A DNA stretch of 64,000 nucleotides from Pristionchus mayeri. Its lineage: Eukaryota; Nematoda; Chromadorea; Rhabditida; Neodiplogasteridae. Every line of letters starts with the position of its first letter. Positions within the stretch are counted from its first letter, which is position 1. The translations under genes were made by a program, and so were the position numbers. Where the stretch lies: contig BTRK01000003.1 in NCBI GenBank assembly GCA_036245805.1, positions 26,980,685 to 27,044,684 on the forward strand. The letters run 5' to 3'. Under the pieces are notes generated by a model. That model worked only from the letters and a program-made list of their open reading frames with translations, did no database searches and was not told the origin of the DNA. Positions 23,145-34,336 of this stretch are shown piece after piece.

Positions 23145-26100
23145 ATGCGGTTACTACACCTCGTAGTGTCATTTCTTGTATGGATTGGGTCCCAAGCCGA
23201 GACCAGTGAGGACAAGACGGATACGGTATCTAAGCTAGACCCGGAACAGTTCTCGCTGCCTCAGGACGCGAGATACATTATGTACGACGTGAACAGAGGA
23301 GAGGTACGGTATCCCATGATCATTGATCTTATTTCCCAATGAAATGGTTGAGGGCTTCAATCTGCGTCGTGATGTGCACATGAGAGTGGCGATAGCAGTG
23401 AGGAAACTGAGAGAGAAGGGTCAGTCGAGAGGAGAGAGGGAAGATCAATTCGAAATTGTTGAGGAGTCAACGCAATTCTGGTGCTTCCTCCCTGGGGAGG
23501 ACTCTACCATTGGAGGGATCGGAAGACGGGTGAGTTGTTGAACTGCCAATTTATGAATAGTTTCTTGGTAAATATTATTATGGAATTTGTTCGTTATGAA
23601 TATAGATGGGAAGATGAATATTGATTGGATTCAGGTGTGAGATGGGCGGATCTATTCGATGTTCCCAGTCTCAACAGCTTCGTCCCATCCATTGAATTCG
23701 AGCAGTTTTTGGAAGGTAAATCACTTTATTCAAATGCAAAGGCATCATTTCTTCGATACAATACACACTGGGTTCCATGTTCCCTTTGGACACTGGATAC
23801 CCCTTTTTACCTAAATGGTGATCGAATTGGACATATCAAGTATTAAATACATGCCAATGCGCTCATCATTTTCGTTGGATCTTCCGCAGCTGCATTCGTT
23901 GGATTCTGAAACGGCATTTTTTTAATTTAAAAAAATGATGTTCACCGCTCTCTTCAGCCTTGAGCCCATTTCAGTTTGCCCCGCTCCGGAACTCATCTGA
24001 ATTTAAAATCGGGATCCTGTTAGCTTAGACTTAATTTACCGTTTGTATAATAGCACAGAGGAGGAGCAGGGAAACTAAAATTTTTGCGAACATCGTCGGT
24101 GATGAACTTCCCGAATGTTCCGAAGCTTTTATACAATGCATTACGTTGTCAAAATGATATGGGAACAATACAAATGATATTACAAAGTGTGTTTTCCCAT
24201 ATATTTTATTACTGAAACGATGTGTGGAATGCTCACACTTCGGAAGAATGGTATTACTATACTGTAACCCATTTTCCAGTTGCTTCTTCTCCGACTATCG
24301 ATCGAATCGTTTATCTGCAGCATTTCCAAGAAGGTTTGTATGCACCCTACTCATTATTTTCACCAAATCTTTCGCATTACTGTCATGATGAACTATTCAA
24401 TAGATACCCCATTGAGGAATCCCCAATAAAGGGACAAGTAGTTCCTTTAAACTGTTTTCTTCTTTATCGCGAAAGGTGAATTATTGTAGGTTGGGATGGA
24501 GAATATGTGATGAAGAGTGAGAAGAGACCGTGTATGGAGGGCGATAAATACTACGAGAAGGAGGACGGACTATGGTTAGGAAGAGAGGAACATTCATTGT
24601 CAAGTCAAATAATAGTTCTTTTCTAATGCACCAATGACCTTTGATCTTTTCCCTCTTTAGGAAGGGCTGGTTCTACGGATTATCTGCTGTAAGAGCGCGA
24701 GATCTCGAGTGCGTCTCCTTCCAGGTTGGTCTTTGATCTTTCTTACACAATACCTAGCCCATTTTCTCCCTTTCATCTTTAATCTCTACAGGGAGATTCC
24801 GAGTCATTCGCTGAACTGCTGGCAAGAAACTACACATTGTGAGTTCTTGATCGATTTTATCATTGTTCATATATAGAGAGATGTCTTGTTGATTGGAGGG
24901 GCGAGGGGAGGTCATTCTGGTTTCTTCGATGACTTGGACGCCTTCCTCTGGAAGTACGATAGCAGCGTTTTCCTGTAATTCAAATCTTCTATTGGGGAAG
25001 ACCCTCAATTCGAACCGAGTAGTTGCTCCGTCGGCCTGTGGTTCCTTCTTGAATCGTTTTTTGAAGTTCAGGAGATTGTACACCCAGTCACTGAATCGGT
25101 GATTACGGTAGGATTAGTGCTGGGGCAGTTTATTGATTCACCATGTGTCCGTGAGCCAGTCACGATCCTCATCGACAGAATCCTTGCCCCCACCAGATGT
25201 GTTACCACGACTTCTGAAGTTGTGAGATGAGAGATCTGATTCAGAAAAACAACCGTACTTGCTAGATCGACTTTTCGTCTCTTTCTCTTTCTCTCCGAAG
25301 ACGTGTCGCAAGTACAAAATTTCCTGAATATTGTCAGTAATGAGTCTGACCGGGCGAACTACCGTATTCCTGTGGTGTGGGTGATACAGTACTCACTTGC
25401 TGCTCTCGATAGAAGTGTCGGGCTCGAAACCACGTGATGCAGAGCACGAAAATGAGAATGACTTGCATCGAGCCCATCAGAATCTCCATCAAAAACTCAT
25501 TCTGCAGAGAAGTTCGGTAGATAATGCATCTGACCCGTCCGGATTACCGTATACCTTTTGATCATTGTAGACTATGTCGGGAAATTGGCGCCGATCCACG
25601 GGATCCGCGTCGCGATACCTGCAATGGGATTATATTTCAGAAATTAAATTAATAAGTTGCTCACACTGGCGTGTAGTCGTCTTCGTGAGTTTTTCGATGG
25701 TATGGGGTGAAGTCTCTCTTCTCATCTTCTTCCCAGTAAGCGTCGGCCATTCCACACGAGGGAGGGAGTGAGGAATGATAGGAGAAGGGAGGGAGGGAGG
25801 GAGAAGCGAGATGCCCTTCATCTAGTCAACAAAATCGATTACTATGCAAAATTGACCTTCTACTCTTATCTCGTTCAGCCAATCGATATTCGTTGATCGT
25901 GCCGAGACTATGCTTCATGCGGAATACGGTGGCGTTGAGTACTGGCGAGCGAGACGATCGATGAGATACAGTAAGCTGCTGGAGGCACGAGCAGAGCGAT
26001 TCATGTGAGTACTGTAGTCTCGATGATACGATATAGTATCGATTGCAGAGCCGGGGAGATGAAGGAGGAGATAGATGCGCAACCATTGACGGAGAGATGG

Positions 26101-26869
26101 GAAGACGAGAAGGCGTCCAGGTACGGTAGAAGAGGTACTGTAGATGGATGGAATATTGGCAGGACTTCGAAGGGAGGCTCCTACGTGGCAGTGCACTGGA
26201 GAAGGAGAGACTTCATCCAGGCATACGGAAGTCTCCTCCCGAGTATAAAGGGAACCGCCAAGCAGGTACGGAGGAGGATTAGCGATAGCCAGAGAATAGT
26301 TAGGAGAATAGGAGTAAATACTCTATCAATTATGAAGGAGTGACATTTGTTGTTGAGATCACAGCTATGGCGAAAGAGTTCGGAGTGAAGAAGGCATTCG
26401 TGGCAACTGACGCGGAGGAAGGAGATATAGAGGAGCTGAGGAAGCATCTCAAGATTACGGTACCACTACCATCAATAGGGTACGGTATTGATGAATCGGA
26501 TTCAGTTGTACACCTTCCGACCACGTCCGGATGAGCAGCTAATCGATGGCGCTGCTGCGATTGTCGAGCAGGTACGGTAGATCAGGAGAAAATGGGATAG
26601 GTAGATAAGAAGGGGTACGATAGGCAAGTTGGATTGATCTATAGATAATCTGTTCGTGGGCGCGCGTTTTCGCCGGCTCGTACGTCTCCACCTTCTCCTT
26701 CCGCATCCAGGAGGACCGAGAGATCAGGGGATTTCCCGTCGAGACCACATTCAGGTATACGGTAGGTATTAATTGATCGTGATCGCGATATTCGTTTAGG
26801 AGAATGTGCCCGGACGACGTGACTATGCATGGATGCGAGCAGCCAGCCAAGTGGAAGATTGTGTACTGA
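23145..26869 (+). CDS. pad-2: GDP-fucose protein O-fucosyltransferase 2 (POFUT2)
   Basis: A signal peptide (MRLLHLVVSFLVWIGSQA) is followed by family blocks in order: ARYIMYDVNRGEGFNLRRDV, VRWADLFDVPSLN, RIVYLQHFQEGWDGEY, KGWFYGLSAVRA, FVDRAETMLHAEYGGVEYW, YVAVHWRRRDFIQAYGSL (GDP-fucose site HxRRxD), KKAFVATDAEEGDIEELR, ARVFAGSYVSTFSFRI, and the C-terminal CEQPAKWKIVY. Family role: an ER enzyme that adds fucose to Ser/Thr in folded thrombospondin type-1 repeats. Length and order match the family, and the last exon ends at 26869. The symbol follows the C. elegans POFUT2 gene. The 1.05-kb intron after 24840 contains a separate antisense gene. Several introns begin gtacggta, a motif common in this window. 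Confidence 0.95.
24754..25750 (-). CDS. small single-pass membrane protein nested in a POFUT2 intron
   Basis: Unrecognised. Minus-strand exons join in phase: an ATG at 25750 (MADAYWEEDEKRDFTPYHRK), an exon ending DIVYNDQK near 25.56 kb, a hydrophobic exon with EILMGSMQVILIFVLCITWF as one membrane helix, then basic and acidic exons (REQQ, LRHVFGEKEKETKSRSS, DEDRDWLTDT) and a last exon with YNLLNFKKRFKK and FELRVFPNRRFELQENAAIV. No signal peptide, so a type II or tail-in topology is likely. The frame remains open to a stop at 24754 and would overlap a POFUT2 coding exon (24793-24840) in antisense; the true end may be earlier through another splice. Confidence 0.6.
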
Positions 26870-27268
26870 TCTTCCCTAGTCCCAGGGATGCTGTAGCATA
26901 ATTTGTTCGATTTTGTTATTCATTCAAACGAGTTTACTATACGATTGCCTTTCTTTATAATTTGTACAAGTATCTTTGATCGTGATTTCATGAACAGCTT
27001 TATTTCACTCTTAATGTGTACAACTGATAAGTTGAGTACTATTGTTATTACGTGGAAACATGCCTATCTACAAATGCTTATGATAATCTCAATGGATGAT
27101 GTACATGGAATGAGGGGTCATCAGATACCTCGGAGAAAGTAAGAAGAAGATCAACGATGATACGGTAGATCAATCGACCTGTTGGGAGTCTTCCTTAGGA
27201 GTTACCGCTGGCTGCGAGGCCTGAATATTGAGAGGATATCATAGCAATTTTAGAGTAATCATTGATTA
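26870..27268. other. gap between convergent POFUT2 and MogA-like genes
   Basis: AT-rich 3' flank shared by two converging genes. A possible alternative last exon of the MogA-like gene (27225-27172, minus strand, after a TATTCAG acceptor, ending SQQVD and stop) is the only coding-like segment. Confidence 0.4.
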
Positions 27269-28397
27269 CTACTTAATCAATAATGGTCGTGATAGATCAA
27301 AACACACATAGCGTAAACAACATTCCATTTTCGCATGGAAGGAGCCATCGTCTTCTCCTCGTATCAACTTTACCGCGTGGGGAAGCAACGGGCGGAGAAC
27401 CTCCCATCCATCCTGATAATCGATTAGTAGATGGAGTACGGTAGGAATTGATCGATGTGAACTACGGCACCTTGACTCCTCCTCTGCTTCCAGGCAGATT
27501 GACGATGAGGGTCTTGAATCGAACTCCGACGACGAGTCGAGAAAGCGCAGCCATCGGAGTTTTCTCAAGGAAGCTCATGAAAACAATAATAAAAATCTAT
27601 CAATCAGAGGTACTTCGTGGTATAATCTCAATAAGAAAGCGAGTACTCATGGATCGTGCTTTCGCTCATTCCCTCACCATGTGTTTGTTCAAGACACGCC
27701 GTCACAACAACAAGATACACTCCAAACTCCTCGTTAAAGGACGGAAATGAGAAGTAGCAGTGATAAAGAGGGCGACTCACTGGAGCCTACTTCTTATCTA
27801 ATTCGTCCCACGAACTAACCTGGAGTCCGTAGACATGGAGAGCGGTCTCGATGCCTCCGCATCTCTTCTCGATCACGGCGAGCGTCGCTTCTGGAGTGAC
27901 GTCACGAGGAGCGAGACCAGTTCCTCCCGTTGTGATGATCACGTCTGAGAGATGAAGGTGTGAGGGATTTGGAATGAAATTCTCGAATTGTGAATCTAGT
28001 CTAATTTTTAAAATCGTTTGACCAATCATAAAATATTCGAAAGAAAGAAAGGAAGATAATTGCAGAAAAATAGTAACCATTTCGATCACAGAGGTCAGTG
28101 AGCATTGACTCGATGAGCAGTTTCTCGTCGGGGACGAGCGCACTCTCCACTTCTGCCTACAATTTAATGATTACAATGAGAGAACAGCGATTTTCCATTG
28201 TCCCGAGTATGAAGAAACACTAGCGCAACGCAAGAAACCACACTTTTGACTTCTATGGGAAAAGAGTAAACAATGAAAAGGAAGAGAGAAGATACCTGGA
28301 AGTCATCCTGCGCGAACTGCTTCAGTAGGGGTCCAGTGGTGTCGTCTCTGATGCCCACCGTCGCCGAATCAGAGACCGTCACGATACCGATTCGCAT
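27269..28397 (-). CDS. moc-2: MogA/MoaB-type molybdopterin adenylyltransferase (gephyrin G domain)
   Basis: Five exons: MRIGIVTVSDSATVGIRDDT from 28397, an exon with LVPDEKLLIESMLTDLCDRN, one with the signature VIITTGGTGLAPRDVTPEAT, one with MAALSRLVVGVRFKTLIVNL and PGSRGGVK, and one with DGWEVLRPLLPHAVKL. These are the substrate-binding TTGGTG, PRDVTPEA and NLPGS motifs of the family. Role: adenylation of molybdopterin in the cytosol during molybdenum-cofactor synthesis. Only the G domain is present, about 170-200 residues, as in nematodes where G and E domains are separate genes. An in-frame ATG at 28448 is an alternative start. The C-terminus could instead splice to an exon ending at 27172. 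The symbol is from memory of C. elegans naming. Confidence 0.88.
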
Positions 28398-28449
28398 TAG
28401 GGTGAGAAAACAACAAAAGAAATGAAAACAAGCACCAATAGATCGCACA

Positions 28450-29363
28450 GGTCGAACTATTCACCTTACAGTACGACTAATTCAGAGTTATCATGAACTG
28501 GCTTTTTACCATACCGTAATTGAGGCCCTAACCGTCTAAAATTAGATGTCTTCTTCTCAGAAAAATATGGCGTCAATAAAGTGCTCGCGACCCAATAGGC
28601 CTTCTTCGCTTTCTGAATTGTAGTCCAAACAGGGTCTTTCATCTCTACGATTCCTTCTGTTTCTCTAAATTTGTTATGAATGCGGAAAAGGGGGATAGAC
28701 TATTGTTAGGGATGAAAACACCCTCACTCAGAGTACACTTGATCCCTCTCTCTGGTCACTCGCATCACTCTTCCCTCTCCTCTCCTTTGACGATCGTCCG
28801 TTCCCCTCACTTCCGAATGACTCCTATTGACACAGTATAGCTATGTTTTGTGGAAGCCACTCTCTCTCTCTCTCTCTCCTCATATCCGATGCTCACTTCG
28901 TTGTCTGACCGGTCAGAATAACGAGGAAGAAGATACTCTTCCTTCCTTACTTTTTTCTTCTACTTCTGACTCTCTTCAGTTAGTAGAGGGGATAGATCAA
29001 GTGCTAACGAGAGGAGAGAGAGAGGGGGGGGGGGAGATCTCATCGTCTGTGCCTCATCTCCCACTTGTTTCGTCATGATTTTTGCCCCATCCTCTACTTT
29101 ATTGTCTCTTCCCTCCCTCTCAAATTGCTCTCGAACCCCCTCATTACCTCGTTGCTAACCCTCGCATTAACGTCTAAAATGCCAAGTGATGTTCATCTGA
29201 GCAAGAGATTTTCTAATCGACGAGAGGAGATTGAGAACCGAAAGATGAATAGCAACTAAACGAGCACTTCCTGTTGCCAGCTTATCAGAATCGCGGAATC
29301 GACGAGAGAGTGTGGGAGTAGGAGAGAGTGACGAGTTGAGCAGAGAATGGGAGTGATGAGGAG

Positions 29364-29419
<56 letters not shown>

Positions 29420-31700
29420 GAGGAGGAAGATTTGATGGAAGACTTAGAATCGGAGCATCCGCCCAGAAATCGAGAGCCTGTGATTATCCATCTCTTTTGG
29501 GGAGATTTATCCCACTCCGTTTCCCTTTCATCCCTCGATTTCGCGCGAAAACTGCCTACTTCAGAGATGAAAATAGTAGGAACCTTGAGTGTTTCACCTG
29601 ATTCGATCGTCGCTCTTCTGCTGCCTTCCTTCACTCGATTATGGAGATGAGTGCAAAAAGGTCTCCCGATTTGTCGCATCTTCTAGAGGAAAGAGGGTGA
29701 GAAAGGGAGTGAATCCTGGCTATTTCGCTCATCGTTCTCATAGCAACTCGAGGAGAGAAGAGAGGGACTCATTCTGGAAGGTGCCAATCGAATCTCGTGA
29801 GCACAATCAAATTAGTCCATTCCTCCTTTCTTGAACAAACAATGAGGTGCCTGAGCACTCCTTTGGGAATGATCTCGACTACTCCATCACCTCTCTCTCT
29901 CACTCACGTGTTCTCCCTCGTCGACTCGATCAGGCGCACTAATGTACTCCTTACAACACTGCGATGGCCGGTTCCCCTCTCTTCTTTTTGCTGTCATTAC
30001 TCTATTAGCACACGTTGTTCGGTCACTCGATTGTTCCCTCGTGAACAGCAGATGGGAGGAGGGGAGAGAGGGGAAGTTGCCATTCAAATCTTCTCCCTTC
30101 TTTGTTTCTCCCTTAGACAACGTTCCCCTTCGTTCTTATCCGTGCATCTCCTGCTTCTCTGTTCTCAGTTCTAAGACATGGCTTCACATACGGGACCGTA
30201 GAAATTTCGTCATATCTTTCAACAGTAGAAAATACGTTTCTTTCTTTCCAAACAAAGGTGATCGTTGCAATCTATCTTCTCGAGTTGCAGAACACTTCTA
30301 AAATGGGCAAAGAGTTGAATCAGCACGTGAATCATGCAGGAGAAGGGACTATTCTGGAGGGAGACCTCATCTGGACGAAGTGGACGAAGAATAGTCCCTC
30401 CTTCCATTCTTAGTAATTCCATTATGTTGCCCTCCCGTCATGACACCTCACATCAAATGGAGTCTCCCTCTCTCCTTCTCTCTTTCTGGGAGGGTCGCCC
30501 ATAAGTTCGAAGGGGGTTCATTCAATCAGCAGCCATTGAAGAAGAGAGCGGAGTTCATTAGACAGAAGAGTGGTTTGTTTGCCAACTCCCATTGAGTAAG
30601 TTTACTATTTCTGCCGGTTCTCTCCCTTCTTGTCGATCAATCAATCATCCCCTTCTACCCCCTCTTTTTCTCACCTTCTCTCTCTCTTTCTCTGCACTCT
30701 CCTCTATCCATCCACTCTCTCGTCTTCTCTCATCGACGAGAAGTCCTCTTCTTATCTCGTGCTTTGATCTGGTCGACGAAGAAAGTTACCCTACCTGCAT
30801 AACTTTCTCTTCGTTAAACCGTTCCTCCTCGGTTACAACTCTTCAATTGTCGAGTAAATAGCCCTTGTAAACTTCTGCTAAAACACGTTGTTATGGTTGG
30901 TGTATATGAATGGTGAGGGAGGAGTATCTCCCTCCTCCTCGTCCTCCCTTGCAATCGAGCGTGAGAACGAGGGAGCTCTCTTAATTCGTCATCCCTCTCT
31001 TGTCTTCATAATTTCCTCTCGTGAATTCTGAGTTCTTCTCACTCCATTGCCCATTCCTTCCTCCTTCTCTTCATTTCCTCCTTTCGTGATCATCTAATCT
31101 CTGTCTGGAGAGGGAGGGGGGGGGGAAGAGTGCCCGTATCTCGCCCCTTCAATATCCCACCACCCCGTGCATCTGCATGTACAATTGGTCGAATTTCCGG
31201 TCGGAAGCCTCTTCATTCCTGGAAGGGAAGGAGATACACGCAGAGGACGGGCTATCATCATTAGACACTCTCTTATTGCCACCCCTACAAATAGCCAGGG
31301 GAAACATCCTTATACTCTATTCTCTCATTTCTCTGTACGAGTAGAGAGGACTCTGACTGGAGAGGGGCTTCCTTCGTTATACCAGGAATAGTCCCTCCCA
31401 TCTACTGGCTTCTATTCAGAAAACGAAGTGATGGAGGATTCGTGATATTCTCCTAATCCGTATTATCCCCCTTCCAATTGCAATCTTCCCACGAGGTCTT
31501 CCTCTCTTCGTATCCAATCATCAATTCCATTCGCAGTGATCTTTCAAGTATGGCTTCCGAACCAATTTAGGCTGCCCTTCTCTTGTCTCTCCTTAGCTAA
31601 TGCACTGTGACAGGCACCTCGTGCCTTCCTCTCCACCAGTTACTATTTCGTGCATCTCCAGCTGTGTTGTGAATCTGCCATCATCTCTACTCCTTTCTTC
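28450..31700. other. 3.2-kb CT/GA-rich intergenic region
   Basis: The top strand is dominated by tct/ctc pyrimidine runs with scattered purine-rich blocks, including the GA repeat at 29368-29416, and poly-G runs near 29029 and 31119. Long frames here are low-complexity Ser/Leu or Arg/Glu translations of the repeats. I see no conserved coding exon. It may contain the promoter and 5' non-coding exons of the phosphatase gene to the right. Confidence 0.6.
29368..29416. repeat. (GA)n microsatellite
   Basis: About 24 uninterrupted GA dinucleotides, flanked on the right by a GAG-rich block. Confidence 0.95.
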
Positions 31701-31748
31701 CCTTGCAGTTCCTCCACTCTGGCCTCTTCGACAGCCCACGAACTCTCG

Positions 31749-34082
31749 ATGCAGGCGGCCAGTCTGGCCACCTGGCTGTGGGGAAGCATCAGAGGGACTC
31801 AGGGACCAGGTATCCGATTAACTGCAATGTTGCCATAGAACACGCAACAGTAGCCGAGGCGAAGTGAACTCGAATTTTCAGTGGAACCTCCCTCTAAGTT
31901 CGCCTCTCCACTCAACTCATCGCCCATTGTCAACAGAGAGAATGGTGAGAAAATGATGAATGATAATACATTGTTGTGATGGTTCGAATGTGGAAAAAAA
32001 GGATTGAAAGGTTGATATTTGCTCCCCTCGATCCTTTGTTCTCAGGCGGTCACTCCGACCCTCGCATTGCTACCATTGCCCGATTCCTCGAATCAGTCGA
32101 CAAGAAAGGACCCGTCGGAGTATTGAGGGAGTTCAAGAAGGTGAGTAGAAGCAAGAGAAAATCAAGAGAGAACAGTCTACTAATTGGGATCTGAGTATGG
32201 CACAGTATGGAGAATGGAGAGAAAGAAATAACTTCACAGGTGGATCGTTTCTTCGACACCACAGCATCTCATCGTGCATTCAATGCGAACATGACCAAGA
32301 ATCGATATTCGGGTGAATTCCCTAATGGATTGAATGGAAGTTGTCAAATAGTTTTTCCTCTGCGAAAAAAATAGAAACATCTGGTATCTTCGAATTCTAA
32401 CACAATTTGAAGGGAGAAAAAATAATCCCTTTTCAAGATATCAGACGCAATCAGAGGCCTCCTCTTTATCCCTCCTCTTGTCAGATGTTCCCTGCGTGGA
32501 CGACTCCCGCATCCGTCTCCGATTGGGTGCATCCCAGCACGGAGATTACATCCATGCCAATCGAGTACTCCCCAACTTCATCTGCACACAGGTACCCGAA
32601 CCGTAGACTCCCATTATCCCTCATCTCTGCCTTTAAAATGAAATGAATGTTCAGGGTCCTACGCAGCAGACTGTCCATGACTTCTGGAGGATGGTCTTCC
32701 AGGAACGAGCGAATTCAATTGTGATGCTATGCCGGTTAGTGATGGAGTCATTACAAGAAGGAGTAACGAATGAATTGCAGGCCAGTGGAGGAGGGCAAGG
32801 CCAAATGCACCGTATACTGGCCAGAGAAAGTCAGTTATCTTTTAAATTGAACATTGTATTGATTCTAGCCAGTCGTGATAGAATCATGATAGAAAGTTCC
32901 ACCCCATTTTTTGAACTTGTTTTTATCTTTATATCTGCAAGCAAATTATCTTTTGATTATGCAATTCTGTCGTTGTAGGTAGGAGAGGCGTGTCGATTGC
33001 CCACTCTCACCGTAACCAACGAGGGGAAGGATACAGAGGACGAATTCAACACTATCACTTTTAGAGTCGAACTGAACCCTAAATATGGTGAGATTAAATT
33101 ACCCTGTTATTGTGGGAGATAAGAACTCTATTTGAGAGTATAAATTGATATCTTAGATGCTGCTTCCGATTGCTTCGGAGGGGAGGAATGCAGACCGCTC
33201 ACGGTGAAGTTGTTGCGGTGGCTTGAGTGAGTCCGATCTGCATTACTCAGTATTATGCTTGCATACTGAATTGATCTCTGCTCTCTGTAGATGGCCAGAT
33301 CGATCGATCCCCGATCAGAAGTGCTGCCTCGTCCCTCTTCGGATTCTGGAACGAGTGAGGGGAGGGACGACTATCGCCCATTGCTCGGCAGGAATTGGAA
33401 GGACGGGGTGGGTCTTCATTCTTATTTTTATTTCAATGATCACTAGATGTATTCTGCTTATTTCACAAAAAATACACTAAAACGATTTCAAATATACTTT
33501 ACCCGGATTTTGGAAAAAATGATCATTCGTGTTAGCTGGAGAATCAACTATTTTTTCCAAGTTTATTTATTTTTCTAGATCGCTCATCGCAATCGAAATG
33601 GCGCTGCGACGGCTGCAGAAGGGCAAATACGTTGCTCTCGATGATGTGCGCACACCTTTAATAACCGAGTGATTGCTCTTTGATCTCTGCAGATTGTCCG
33701 CGAGCTTCGATGTCTCCGATCGCACGCCATCCAGACAGACACACAATACCTCTACATCCACAAGGTGAGATCAATCGTGTGCTCCGTTCACTTTGTAAAG
33801 GTTATGAGAGAAAAGCTCAAAGATCCCCTTCTCAGGTGTTGGTCGAGGCAGCTCTCCAACTGGGGGCGGGCAATCTCACAGCATCTCCTCGAATAAGAGC
33901 AGGCCCAGCCTGCATGGTCCCGCCCAATAAGTGAGTCAGACATCCGAAATTATAAACTGAAGAGAAATATAACAGATTCAAATTGGTGCTATTCCAGAGA
34001 CTCTTTGGTCCTTCCTTCCTCTGCTCGAAATGCAGGCAATGCCTTCCTCAGGAAGTGCAAGTCGAAATCAGAACTGTTCTGA
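31749..34082 (+). CDS. non-receptor protein tyrosine phosphatase
   Basis: A single PTP domain: KNRYSDVPCVDDSRIRL and GDYIHANRVL at 32.3-32.6 kb (the KNRY and D-YINA-type motifs), TQGPTQQTVHDFWRMVFQE, the catalytic loop HCSAGIGRTG (Cys and Arg of CX5R) at about 33.37-33.41 kb, and a C-terminal region with LRSHAIQTDTQYLYIHKV (the Q-loop). The last exon ends KCKSKSELF at 34082. Function: dephosphorylation of phosphotyrosine. No signal peptide or membrane helix is visible in the N-terminal exons (HSDPRIATIARFLESVDK). The segment following the substrate loop lacks an obvious WPDHG-type acid loop; WPDRSIPDQ is at that place, keeping WPD. Nematodes have many such single-domain PTPs. The chosen ATG (31749) lies inside an exon that follows an acceptor, so an upstream exon is possible. 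Confidence 0.88.
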
Positions 34083-34336
34083 TCCCCCCTAGAGTCCCTC
34101 CAGTATTGCCCACTGTCGAGTCTCCCTCTCTGTGCTATTCCTTTCCATTCTTCGTCTTCCTCTCCACGCGTAACTCACCCCTTACTTTGTACATTGTCCA
34201 CTCGCGAGCTTTAATCTCCATCCGGTCGCTCCATTGTTGTACATACGCACTAATAAACACTGATGTATGTCGCTTTATTCACTATGTAAGTATGGGGGGA
34301 ATCTCGAGGGGGCGGGGCTTGAGAGGGGGCGTGGCT

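Noticed and set aside
29167..29679. A 170-residue minus-strand frame with Ser/Leu runs
   Set aside because: Translation of the (GA)n microsatellite and its flanks.
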